From the NCBI GenBank assembly GCA_964057225.1, contig OZ059894.1:15468476-15532475 (forward strand): 64,000 nucleotides of DNA. The letters are read 5' to 3'. Shown in pieces: positions 37,606 to 50,573 of this stretch. The notes under the pieces were generated by a model. The model was not told the origin of the DNA, did not search any database, and saw only the letters and a list, made by a program, of their open reading frames with translations. A program made the position numbers and the translations under genes. Source of the DNA: Auanema rhodensis (Eukaryota; Nematoda; Chromadorea; Rhabditida; Rhabditidae). The first letter of the stretch is position 1; each line of letters begins with the position of its first letter.

Positions 37606-38923
37606 TTAAACGAATGTTGGTTGTTCAATATCTGATTTGTTTGACAAGAAATGATAAGAGCTGTTAAGCCAATTAAATACAGGCAGATCAAAAAAGCATT
37701 TTCGTACTCGTGCATTAAACATAAGGAAAAAGTATGGAAAGGTAAGACAAAATAAGTCATTACAAATTGGAAGAATGAATATTGCTGCAGCTCTTTGCCA
37801 TGAATCCTTCGGAGCTACATATAAGGCAGCCTAAAATATTTTATTATGAAATTGCATAAAGATGATAAATGATAACAAACCATGGTTATACTTGTAAGAG
37901 ATTGGAATGTGAAAGCCAGAAAGGTAACTGATAAAAGGTTGAGTTCTCTTTTATAATTTGAACTCATTGACCGTTGACAAAGTATAAGAATAGATGATAA
38001 ATTTAATATAACACAGAGAATAGTAATCACACATTGGAAGATAGTCAGTCGTAAAATATCATCATAATCATTCTGAAATTTATAAATTAATTTATAAATT
38101 TAGATTTTTAAATGATACCGGATATGATGAAATGAAATATCCTTGCAACTCATGATTGTATGAATAAAAACTTTGTTTCATTAACATTCCATAAGAAAAT
38201 GGTATTGGAAAACCGAGCACAAATATCACAGTTATCCAAAAGTGTATGTCCCATATCTAAAATTTGATTTAAGACTTATAGACTGGTAATAAAAACTTAC
38301 TGCCTCTCTTGAAAATGGGCAAGCTATTGATCGTAATCTATTCAAAATCATTAGGACAATGATTAGATTTTTTACATAGCAACTATAGTACGTTAAGAAA
38401 TGTACAAATGTAAGTACTGAAGGAAAAGGGAATGCATCGAATATATAGGCTAAATTGCTTTCTTTACTGATCTGTAGCGGTAATCGTACAGTCAAATATA
38501 TAAATATATATGATAGAATATTCTGAAAAAGTTAAACATTTTTTAAATCAAATTTGTTTAAAAAAAAAGTTTTTTTCAGTACTTTTGTACTTTTTTTAAA
38601 AATTGTTTTCTATTTGTTATATTCGCACAGCCAGTCATACAACAGTTTTTCAATTTAAAATGAAGAGAGATACACGTAACCTATTTTACATATTCAAATA
38701 TATTATTTATATTATCTTTCACTCATTTTTGATATTTAAACAAAAACTACTATTTATCAGATGATTAAGTTAAAATATAACTTACCAAAATGCCCAATGT
38801 AACAAATATTTTAACAAAAGATGAATTAAAATAACGTCGTTCGCGTATAGTTAATCTAATTACGATTATGTAAAATATAATTGACAGGACACCATATACA
38901 TTTTGAAATATGAAGAACCACAT
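37606..38923 (-). CDS. Srv-type seven-helix chemoreceptor
   Basis: About 304 aa in five exons: 38786-38923, 38301-38522, 38119-38256, 37881-38072, 37606-37830. Seven hydrophobic segments can be counted. Helix 1 holds GVLSIIFYIIVIRLTIRERR; after it comes YFNSSFVKIFVTLGILNIL. The end of helix 3 has LIIVLMILNRLRSIACPFS, followed by a Trp-rich helix 4 (IWDIHFWITVIFVLGFPIP). A long loop precedes helix 5 (LRLTIFQCVITILCVILNL), and helix 7 ends in DLFCLTFPYFFLMFNARVR. This layout fits the nematode Srv/Srg superfamily of presumed chemosensory GPCRs. The start ATG is immediately after TTTTTCAG, so an upstream exon could be missing, but helix 1 is complete from this start. Confidence 0.75.
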
Positions 38924-41900
38924 CTGAAAAATCATAATTTTGAGAAGAAATAAATAGAATAATAATACTACGAAAGTGAAAATAATTTGAAAAAATTAAA
39001 ATCTAGTTGAACAGAAAATGTTAAATCAATGTTGAATCAATCACGCTTTATGCATTGTTATTGAAAAAAAGATAAATTTATAATTTTGAATACTGAAGAA
39101 AAGCTACAAGCTAAAGTAATATACTAAGTTTGTAATACGAAGCTAAGAGATTAAATCATCGATATGAATTAAAATAGAAATATAAAACCTCTTTAGATAG
39201 ATATAGTTGAATGATGCGAATGCCAAAAAAAAAGAAAAGAACAAATCTATAGTTATATTAAGAAAAGCAGTTTTCAGCATTTACTATACCACGTTAAACA
39301 TTTCTATATGCCATCGTCGTAATGCCTCTTAAATGCGTTTCTTATGTGAAAATTTTGTACTCAGAATGAATATTCGATATGCATTAGAAAAAGCTTCTTT
39401 TTGAATAGTTTTCAAGAGAATTTGCAAGTGTTTCAACTAGGGTAATAGAGTTTAAGGCTCAAACAACACATAGTTAATATTTCAATACAGATATTACACA
39501 AAAGGAGAGAAAACGTTGCAAGCTGAGGAATTAACAAATAGAATTTCTACCTCTGTATTGTTAACGTGCAGGTTGAGATGGGCCACACGGAAGTGGACGA
39601 AATAATATTTGAGTGTCCTCAAAGAATAGCTGTGGATGTTGAAAGTAGATTCTAACTGAAAAAAATATATAATCATTATCTACAAATATGTAAAAGTTTA
39701 TTTTGAGAATTTTTAAATTTAGTAGAAAAGAAGTGCGACAGGAGGAAAATTCTAAAAGTAGATATAAACTGATGACAAAGACATAGTTGAATGGTTCGCT
39801 TTCAATTAGACTATGCAGATGGTAGTAACAAAGAATGAAAAACATCTAATTAGTATAACAAAATTCTTTTATTATGATGATAAAGTTAGAGAACTTCGAT
39901 TTAATATCTGAATTATACAAACAAGAAAATAATTATAGAACAAGGTTCAAAATAAAATATATAAGATTTCATCTTATATCTATAGAGAATTTATATTATT
40001 TTTATGAATATTAACAATAGAGAGAAGGACAGATAATGCATTGAGCTTTTAGCAATGAATTGAGAAGACTATCATCACAAATCAAGTCTTTCGAATAGAA
40101 AAATGATAGAATAACAAAGAAATACAATTGAACTTAACTATAAATAAATCTAAATCAAAGTATTAGATGTTAAAACTCTATAGATAGTTAGATAATAGTC
40201 TTATTAAACTAAATTTTCTATTGTACTGAGATAGACAATCACATGAAATTACATTTTTTGATCGCCGTACTAGTAATAGAATGTTTTATTGTTGTCGTAT
40301 TTAAGATTGAACATTCAAACTAAGCTGTTTAAGTTTCTCAAAGAAATATTGTTCTACTATTTGGATTTATTTGGTTTCTTTCACACACGTAGACAGAAAG
40401 TTAGTCGGATAACTTGGGAATTATATAAAAATGTCTCAACATTCATAATGAAAAGGTTAATCACCATGAGAGCAAAGGAGGAAAAATGTCTTTTTATAAT
40501 TTTTTATAACATATGCATAGAGCGGACTCAAATTCACAAAAGAAAAGTCAACACCCAATCAAGCTTGTTCAAAAAATGATGTAATGCATTCAAAACAGGA
40601 AGAGTAACGAGATACATTGGTGAAAAATATTGAAGAATAGTTATATGGAACAAAAAATAAGTGACAAGAATGTTAATAAAACGAGATAATTAATAAAAAT
40701 AAACGATCTTAATGCTCGAAACAGATGTTTAAATACGTTCGACCTCACAAAACATGCTCTCTTTCAATGAGTTGAAAAGAAAGCCTTGAAGAAAACAGAA
40801 CATTAACTAATAAAAACATATTTCTTGGCCGATATATTGAGCCTTCGTTTCACAAAAACTTGAATAGAATAGAAAGCTTCTTCTTCTGCAAAAAAAAAAC
40901 ATATGTTCAAGGAATAAGTTAGAGCCATAGATGCAACTGTAGAATATAGCATTTCGAAAATGGTTGAGCTTAACTGTATATAGAACAAATGCTTTATATT
41001 TCCAATAATTTGACAACAGTTGATGATGTTTAAGATATATAATGAACCTAATCTAAAACACAAAATGTGGCAAATTAATTCTGAACGCGCGAAATACGAC
41101 AAAGGTCACAAATGATTCTCCTTTACAACTCAAAGAGATCTCATCTAGGATAGAAGCAATAATCTTTTCAATAAGATGGATGTAGGATGTCATTACTTCT
41201 ATATTACAATCAAAGTAACGATGAATAAACAAAAAAAAGACAAAACAACAACAGAAAGCACTTATAGCTGCATTGATAAAAGCTCAATGAATCGTTTAAT
41301 CAATCTATCAACTTTTTGAAACTTATTTTTCAGAAGCTAGCAAAACACAATCGACATCGACACAACTCTGAATGTTGTTTCTGTCAACATTAACTTTTTT
41401 TACTGCACTCGTTTATTGGAAAACACCAATTATCAAGGATTGTAGAGATGACTATTTTAGAATAAAAATTGTAGAAGGGCATAAAACATCACATGAGAGG
41501 TGATGTTACCTTTGCTAGTTACTTATTTTGGCAAAAAAATCTGACAATAATTTCAATTTTATTGTTGACGTTGACAGTTTTTAAAAGAAGGTGAACATTA
41601 GCTTAATAACAAATTAAATTATACAATATTCAGAAGATGAAAAATATATGTATATATATATATATATAATAAAAAGGAAAAATAATGATGCTATTTTTAA
41701 TTTTTTCAGGAAAACGAATTAATAATTTTCATTTTTCAATTTGCTATTATTAGATCTTTTAATCATTCTGTTGGACTTGTATGCATCATAATCACTACAA
41801 AAGATTGATGTAACTATTTGGTTTCATTGAAATCAGTATGGCTTCCGTAATTTCTGGTTTGTTTGAATTTGTCTATACGTCTAGAACAAAGCTATAGTTT

Positions 41901-42278
41901 CGATATGCTAATACATATGTGTATTTACAACTAAGAACTTGTAGAAATGATGATAAATTCATAGTCATGTAATGACAAAGTAAACTTTGCAAGTTCATAA
42001 TAAGGTATTTTTCGAGGAAATGAAGTGCATATGACTGAGAGCATTACTCTTATAGCGCATTACTTTTCCTGTCATTGAATAACTAAAACATTTTCAGAAC
42101 CCAAGTTTGAATCGGAAATACGTCGAAAGTTATGAAGTGGAAAACTCAAATATTAATTCAGCTTAAGCATTTTGCTTGAAACACCTACGTATAAAGTTGA
42201 ATTTATTAGTTCTTTTTTTCATTTTAATTGAATCATAAAAAGTTCTTTTGAAGATTTCATATATATTTATATGCAGAT
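38924..42278. other. Gene-free stretch between receptor and TTLL9
   Basis: 3.3 kb of AT-rich sequence between divergent genes. Minus-strand frames near 39494-39845 and 40803-41102 are open for 60-99 codons but have no motif, unlike the receptor exons. A (TA)n tract lies at 41644-41669. Nothing else is supported. Confidence 0.5.
41644..41669. repeat. (TA)n microsatellite
   Basis: A short alternating TA tract upstream of the TTLL9 start. Confidence 0.9.
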
Positions 42279-45200
42279 ATGGCAAAACGAGAAGAAAGAA
42301 TTAAGTAAGTACTAAAGTATAATCAATAATAAATTATTATTATTTAGTATTATATTAATTATTACATAAAAACGTTTTTAATTTCTTTCATGTTTTTTTT
42401 ATTAAAGCATTTCAATTCTAATTTGTATATTTTATTTACGTGACGTCAATATGTGTGACGTTTTTCACGTGAAGGCACGTTATTACTAATTTTCAACAAT
42501 GACGCACAAAACAGGTTAAGTATTTTGCAACCAAAACTAATAAAATACAAAAAAAATATTCTTCAAGAATGCATTCTATTATAGGAAAAAGAAAATTTTA
42601 TATAAATGTGCTTTGAGCAATACAATTAGCAATGTACTTGCTGGTCGTGATGGATGGGCTGAAACGACGTGGGTTGATAATTAAAAATTGTTATAATAAT
42701 TATATAGTTATATTTTAAAAAGTAAAGAGAAGAAAAAAAAACTAATTATTTTTGAATCTTCCTCAAGTACTTAGAATTTATAAAAATGATTACTCAAACA
42801 ACCAGTGATCTTTGTGAAATGATGCTACTACTTAAAGGGTTGTCCAATGTCTTTTTTTACAATTCTATGAAATTTTCATGAATGTCGTGTGATGTGAATT
42901 GTTATACCTGACTAGTAGACAGGTATATGTATGCAAGTTGTTGGATTAACCTACAATTTTCAAAAAAAATAAAAAATAAAAAAATGGATACATTTTACTA
43001 ATATAAATGAAATATAGTTGATGAGAAAAGTATATTGATAGAAAAAAATAGTTATTTTGAAGATCTGACGATTGGAACTTTTTTTGGACCACTAGAGACT
43101 GGATGAATAGCACTTTTGATCGGTTCAAATTTCGAGAGCGACAATTAGTCTGCCATTTTCGAAATGATTTTGAGTTAACAAGGTAGTTATAATTCGTTTT
43201 TCGGAGCTTCCTCTTTTCTGTTAATTAAGAAAAGACTTTTTAATAAAAAATTATAAGAAAGCGAAGAAAGCCATGGAGAAAGCTGAAGGCGTTGCATCAC
43301 GAGACCTTTCATACTTGCCATTGAGCTATTTACTTCCGGTCAATAAGATCTTCTTCTAATAATTAAAATAATGAGTAATTTCAGTCAGAATATCATCTGT
43401 TTGTTGAGGAATTTCGGAAATATTCTTCTGATACTATTTGGATTATGAAGCCTGTTGCGGGCTCGCAAGGACGAGGAATCTTTTTATTTCGCAAACTGAA
43501 AGATATACAAGAATGGAAAAAGGTTTGTTCATCTTATTATGATAGTTAAAATCTAAAGTACCTTTACATATAAAAATTACGAGCATTTTGAAAAAAAAAG
43601 CTATAAAAATAAAATGAAATCATACACTGGAGAGTATCGAGATGCAGTAGGTGGGGATGAGCCAAGCGGAAGGATTGGCTCATTGGTTGTCTGGAGCTTC
43701 CCTTGTTGTTATGAGAAGTTGACGTGTTTAAAATGTAAATCTACTTATATTCTTAAACGTTCTTTTGAGAAAGGCTAGTTAAGTAACTGCTTGAAATGTA
43801 TTGACAAAGAAGAAAAGCAGAGTAATATATACGCTTATTCATGTAGATAAAAAATATATACAATTTCAAGCAGCTTTTTTTCTGCATTTTCTAATAAAAA
43901 TACGGAATCATGAGATACTGAAAGAGACACACACTCTCTCTACCATGAAATCTTCTTCTAAATGACCACCAGGATAGCTATTGCGATGAGACAAGCAGGA
44001 CAAGCACACTCGTCATCTTGGCTGACGATGTACCACTTGAACATACCAGCTTTTCATCGTTTGGAATCCTCGAACTTTGCTCTCAAAATATCGAAAAAAA
44101 ACCTTTAAGACTAAACTCATTTTAGAGGTAATACTATTTAATCCTTTTTGTCGCTTAAAATGGAAATAATGCATCAAATTTCTTAACAATACATGGAAAT
44201 ATTTTTGCTTTTGACGTCTAGTGCAACATTTCAAAAGCAGCATCTCAATTTGAAAGATTTAAAAAAATGTTTTATATACAAATCACATTCTTTAAACTAT
44301 TTTCAGAAAGACGGGAATGGATCTGACATTGTGCCTTATCTTGTTCAATGCTATATTCAGAATCCTTACTTAATTGGAGGAAAAAAATTCGATCTTCGTA
44401 TTTATGTGCTAGTTACTACGGTCAGATACTCCATTCTTAATTAGCTAAAAATTGAATTTTCTATAAAAGAAAGTACGTCGTTTTAGTTCCGTCCACTAAC
44501 TGTTTGGGTTCATCGAGAAGGATTCGCACGCTTCTCACATTCACCATATTCAACAGAAGCTGTAGATAATGCTCGTAAGCATGAGAAGCATGCAAATTTT
44601 GAAATGAAAAAACTCATTAGTTTCTCGAAATCAAATGAGAAATTGCCTTTTCAAATTGTTATAGCATGTCTAATATGCTCATAGAAAACTCATCACGATC
44701 TGCAAGATATAACTTCTCATTCTCCTTACAGTCGTTCATCTGACGAATGTGGCTATTGCTAAAACTGCGCTCGACTATGATCCGGAAAGGGGTCTCAAGT
44801 GGAGTTTAGACAAGCTATTTCGATATCTGAGAGGTCGTCATGGACACAGCCAGGTTATTAACTCATCGAATTGCAAATATGTTTTTGTTTTCAATTGCAG
44901 ATAACGCAAGTTATGACTGATATTTCAAATGTAATCATTGAAAGTTTGAAATGTGTGCAAGGGCTCATCATTCAGGTATCATAATGACAAACAGCCTGTG
45001 TAAAAATGAACAAAAAAACAAAATTCCAAAAAGATGAAAAAAACAAAAAAATTTAGTTGAAAAAGATGAAATTGTAAACGAATGCAATCGATCTGTGTGT
45101 AGCTGCGTTGAACTGCAAAAAAAAGGGAAAAGTGAACTTACAGCTTTTGTTCAAATGTATATAAAACCACGTTATTTTGAATAATATGCTAATTTTGAGA

Positions 45201-45864
45201 TATTAATATTTATTTGCATTGAATAACAATCCTGTTTATAACAGCATACTATATATATATAAATAATAAAAAGATTCGTTAGAACCGGAAGAACAAAAGG
45301 ATAACCAACAAATGAACCTATACGTATTATAGGATTCACATTGCTTTGAAATGTACGGATATGACATCTTGATTGATGCCAATTTGAAACCATGGCTTCT
45401 TGAGGTAATACATATAGGAACAATGCAAATATTTACAAGAAATAAAAAAATTTCATTTTGAAGGTTAACGCTAGTCCGTCATTAACTGCATCTAGTACTG
45501 AAGATTTTCAATTGAAAACTCGTGTTTTGAATAACATGCTCGATGTACTTGATTTAGAACAAAAGCATGTAAGCTTCATCTGAATAGGAAACTCAATTTC
45601 ATTTTTAGGCTAAATGGACACGAAATACAAGTTGGCGGATTCGATTTACTCGTACACGAGAATGATGTTATAAATCTGTCAGTTTAAATACTAATTTCAA
45701 ATGTTAACGTGTTATATATAGTCCCCGTTCTGGTGATATGTCACGGACATCTGCAATGTTTTCCTCTAAACCCAATTTAAGACTCGGTTAGTATTAAATT
45801 GATGTTAAGCCAAAATTTCTCATATGAATTTTCAGGAGATTATTTGAATCTGGATAACCTATAG
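42279..45864 (+). CDS. ttll-9: TTLL9, tubulin tyrosine ligase-like glutamylase
   Basis: About 403 aa in 14 exons: 42279-42304, 42585-42668, 43063-43182, 43230-43338, 43385-43522, 44307-44420, 44487-44574, 44732-44853, 44901-44975, 45333-45404, 45464-45564, 45609-45677, 45722-45786, 45836-45864. The family adds glutamate chains to tubulin, chiefly in cilia. The ATP-grasp ligase core shows [82 protein letters not shown] and [12 protein letters not shown]. It then has [14 protein letters not shown], which matches the TTLL9 end. Length agrees with TTLL9. The exon 11-12 join needs an unusual GC donor or reflects a one-base problem (see findings). An acceptor-like ATATGCAG precedes the ATG. Long introns are 1, 2, 5 and 9. 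Confidence 0.93.
42441..42471. promoter_or_regulatory. CRE and E-box cluster in TTLL9 intron 1
   Basis: A perfect palindromic CRE TGACGTCA (42441-42448), a second TGACGT half-site (42456-42461) and a CACGTG E-box (42466-42471) lie within 31 bases of AT-rich intron. Spacing and density suggest a bZIP/bHLH-bound element, but binding is inferred. Confidence 0.4.
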
Positions 45865-46134
45865 CTATGACATAATTTCATCAGCATTTATTATTTTGTT
45901 CTAGAACACAATGCTCTCTTTAAGGATCTTAAAATACAAGAAACATTTCCGCTCTGTTGGATGAATAATAGCATTTTTAAAACAATGATAAATAATTAAA
46001 GATTTATACAAATAATCATAACAACATCATCACAACCGTTTTTGTTTTTCAATTATACATACATGTATTGCTAGAGAAAATATTTTGCTTTGAGCTATCT
46101 TACAGGTACTGTTAGTATTCTGGTTATTACAGAA

Positions 46135-49100
46135 TTATGACTTAGCGGTAGCATTCTCGACCATCACCTTGAGTTCACGTAAGCTTTCAACAATATGAGT
46201 ACGGAAACGAGCAGTATCCTGAAACAGTGTAATATAAATATTTGTTTTTTGATAAGAAATATCATACAGTATTCTTGAGGGACTTCCAGGAGGCAACATG
46301 GAAACTGAGGCAATCTCCAGTAGATCCGATGGTATAACAAACACCTAAACATTATCGGATGATTATCTTTCGCGTTAAAGTACTCTCACCATAGTTAGAG
46401 CCTTCGGGGCAGGCGAAAGCTCCAGCAGGCCAGAAGAGATCTTTCTCCTTGTTTAAAGCCTTAGAGTATTCAGTAGTTTGATGCTGTGGAGTTTGACTAG
46501 TAGACAAAGCATAGTTCATGCTGAACACGTTATCCAAGAAAGGTGAAGAAATTTGATAATATTTAGAAACAACATATAATGCAAATAGATGACGATCAAC
46601 TCCATTACCTTGAAAAAAATACGTGAATAAACAATACAAATAGGCTAATGCTTACCAGCCATAGCATTACGGTAATAATCTTGATGACGTTCACATGCCG
46701 TTTTCAATAAGTTCAATCTCTCCGAATCCGAACAATCCTTATTCAGCATGGATTTGACGAAAGAACATGATTCGTTACTGCATGAGCGAACTGTTTCTGT
46801 TCTACCGTCTTTGAAAAGACGCATAACAGCTGGTTCATAAGTGAGTTCGAATTTGCCTTGATCCTGGAAATTGATAATAATAAAAAATTCTGATCACTAT
46901 TGTATATACCTTATAATAAGCCATTTGAAGAGCCATTTGAATGTAGGCATCAGGAGAAACACGAGCTTTCTTCATGAAATCTTTTCCATACTCAGAGAAC
47001 ACAATAGCAGAGTTTTCCATATCATCAGCTACACCATGAGATACTTTATAGGCGTCATCAATAGCATTTAAGGTCTGAAATTAACAAACTTAAGCAGAAG
47101 AATCCTCTTATATTATACTTCTTGATCTAAGTTCCACGATAATCTTTCACTCTTAGGGACATATTCAATATCACCGATACAGTGTCCGTCTGGACCATAT
47201 GGCCTAGAAAGAAAAGAAGTTAATATAGTATAACTTATAATATCTTACTTATCAAAAGCTTCATGATACTTCAAATACTCACGAACGTGTACATAAATCA
47301 TCGCATCAACAACAGAATGTTCAGCATTGGATGTAAACTGCAATGAAACAATTAAACTATAAAACTTGACACATTTCACATACTCTTCCGTTTTTACTGA
47401 TGATATAAACGCTAGGCTTATCGCACCAGAGAAGATATCCATCACCACCAAGAGAACGAGAATATTCACGTTCATATTTGGTAAGATCATTCTGAAACGT
47501 ATTTATGTCACACGAAGCCAAAAGATAAAAATTGCAAACCTCATCATAGAAACGCTCTTCTTCATCCAAAAAGATAATTTCAAGAGCATTTTCAATAGCA
47601 GCAAGAGATTCTTTGTTAACACCTGAATATTCATAAATGATTAAAAACATTATTTCTTTTACAAAACCTTCAGTAAACTTAGTAGATCTGATCTTAGCCC
47701 AAAGATCACGAGGACCAGCTGTAAGGGCAGAGAGATATTTCTCACCTGCCTGAGAAGTTGGCTCGTCATCGATAATAGCTTGGAGAGATCTGAAAATCAG
47801 GTTAAGTATGTCTTTGCCTATGACTTGATAAATAATTTACTTTTCTAATTCGGCAGCCTTAATCAATCTACGTCCATTGTAGATGTTAACCTTGTACCAG
47901 CATCCTTTAGAATAAACAGCAATATGCTTAGCGTCAGGAAGTCGGATCATAACATCACTGGTCTCGCGTGGAACACGAAGAGTACGATGATAGTCAATGT
48001 ATTGAGTAGCACAAAGAGGAATTCCTCCCATAGAAATCTGCAATTATTGTGTCAACTACTACAGTTTTCTCTATTATTATTTACAGGTTTCATGGTACTC
48101 TTGTGGAACATATCCATAAGGAAATGCTGACGATTCAAGGTGACCCAAGCAGCACGTGCAGCTTGATTGTTGGTAGTTGGTCGATAAACAATATCTGAAA
48201 GATTACGGTAATAACCAGTCAAAATATTAAGAAATAATTACCAGCACAGGCTACATTGGTATTAATCAGAGAATTGCGATAACGCATGTACACAACTTCT
48301 TTCCACCAGTCAGATAACTGAAATAGACATATTTATAAAACAACAACAAATAGATATCAAGGTACTTACATAATTTCTAGAAATCAGCCATTTCATCCAG
48401 AGCTTACGTTGCAGTCCGCTGGCAATTGTATTCTTGAATTCCTCAGCCTGTTCCTTCATGGTATTGTACTTTTCGTCATCAAGAAGTGGGCGTACAGTGT
48501 TCAGGTACTGTAATGAAGACAGAATAAACAATTATTTCGACAAGTACGCACCTTCTCAATGGTTGCATCGAGCTTAGGTGGTAACATCCAAGGCATCATA
48601 TCTTGGAATGAAAAATATCGGGCTCTCTTGCTCAACAAAGAAATAACAAGCTAAAATTATAATTAGTAACTATTTCATTCCCGCATTATATCCAACCATG
48701 AATGCCTTTGTTGGAAGACTTGGAGGTTTTCCAATGCTCTCGAAAAGCCATCCATTGTAGTACAGCATCATAGTAATGGAAAATCGGACGAACATCACAA
48801 ATGTCAAAATAGCTGGGATAGCAATAGCCAGAACACATGTTAAACGAAGAAGAACGGATGGACTGAAAATATATTCTTTTATAATTGTCTGTTTAAGCTG
48901 TATTTAGTACAACCGCTTTGCACCCAATTATATTTTTAAATATAAAATGCACACACCCACAGTAGCCCTGTGATCTTCGCATAATATTGAAGACAAGTGT
49001 AACTTTTGAACTTTCCTTCAGGTTACTGATAGAAATTGAAAGTAACCATACAAAGATACGATGCTGTCCTTCGACCCCTTATTATTGGCTGATAAAAATA

Positions 49101-50573
49101 TTGTTATCACTATTCACCGTTGGACCCCGTTATGAATCTTATGACTAGTAAAATAACAATAATTAGCTAACCTGGAAATTATTTTTGCAACTTCTTCAAG
49201 AACATTTGTAGCTGAAGCTAACGGATTGTAGCCAATAGCATCCAAAAGGACCCAGGTGCCAAGAACGTAGAGAAGCTCATAGGGATGGAATGGGAAAAGT
49301 CTGTCTTGTAAAGAGCTCTGAAGAATCAAATTTAAACAAAAACAAGCAACGATTTTCTTTTTCAATAGTTTCTTATTATGACACTTTCTTTTCTCTCAGA
49401 AGTCGCGCTCTTGGCCAACTGTAGAGTATACACTGTCTCTCTCTCTCTCGCCTATTCTCACTAAGCTATGTTAGCACACTAAAGGCTCTTAGGTATACGG
49501 TAGAAAGTGGAGCGTCTTCTGTAGTTTATTGTTTTAATTTTGTTTCAGAAACTGTATTGAAAAAAACATTGAAAATATCTATATATTTAAGAAATGAAAT
49601 TTAACTCACAGCCAATCGTTTGGAACGTCGGATATATTTACGGAGCACGCTGTTCGAGCTCTCCGAGGAGGAGACTTTAGGCATGTTGTCTTCCTCTCCC
49701 TGTAACATTCACATTAAGGCACGAATTCTCAAATAGGATTGAAAGCAAGAACTGCATAACATGGCAAAAAAACATGAATAACAATAATAGGAAGAATTGG
49801 AAATGAACACTTGGCACAAAATGCGAGAACTTTCAATGCCTTTGCAGGGAAGACACAGTTTTTGAGCAGAACAGAGAAGGAACTAAAAGGTTGAAAAGAT
49901 ATGTGCTCTCTGTTATTCTTCCCTCAACTAGAACAAGTGCTGTTTTCTTGAATTGAAAGCAAAAGTGCAATAGGAAGTGGGTATTTTTCAGTCAAGAATC
50001 CTACATAGTAGATCATGAATGAGATAGGCTGAAAAGGAACGGCTGAATTTGAGTGCAGGAGTACGGATATTAAACGAAACAAAATTAAGTTTCCAAACAT
50101 TGGACGTGGCTACGGAGCAAACTCCATTCCCTGTCTCATGCCAGGTTTGATTGTGATCCTTATCCATAGGGACACATGGTCTTATCAAAAATTACTCTGA
50201 ATCAAGAAGTGACAATCAGCATATCCTTCTGTACAGCAACATTAGCAACACAACCACATTTGGAGGAATGATTTAAGAAGACTGAAGAGAATGGTGGGGA
50301 TGTGACTTGACAACGCTTCGTAGGATGAAAGAGAAGGACTAGCCCTCTCTCTAGTCCATCGGGGCGGAGGGCAAAGTCCACTAGCAGACGACGAGGGTAT
50401 GTCAGACACGCTGGGTGGGTTATTGAAAGACTGTGATGGAAAAAGAGTGCGCAGACAATTGCTCTATTAGAACTAGGCTACCAATGGTAAAATCATAGAG
50501 AGATAGAGGTAAAAATAGAAAGAGACTGAGAAAGTATAACCTTCCCTAGACTGATATGTGAGGTCCCAGACAT
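46135..50573 (-). CDS. cpt-1: Carnitine O-palmitoyltransferase 1 (CPT1)
   Basis: About 764 aa in 19 exons: 50541-50573, 49610-49699, 49172-49317, 48697-48862, 48552-48650, 48370-48507, 48242-48317, 48085-48194, 47841-48037, 47668-47789, 47541-47623, 47384-47491, 47249-47337, 47119-47203, 46910-47074, 46656-46863, 46390-46608, 46268-46344, 46135-46218. It transfers long-chain acyl groups from CoA to carnitine on the mitochondrial outer membrane. Two membrane segments ([19 protein letters not shown] and [19 protein letters not shown]) are followed by the acyltransferase core: [26 protein letters not shown], the catalytic-His region [38 protein letters not shown], and [14 protein letters not shown] with the carnitine-site STSQ. 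Two starts are possible: 50573 through a short exon ([11 protein letters not shown]), or an in-frame ATG at 49684. Confidence 0.96.

Noticed and set aside
39494-39845. Possible extra receptor exons upstream of the Srv gene
   Set aside because: The frame is open but shows no helix pattern or family motif, and helix 1 is already complete downstream.
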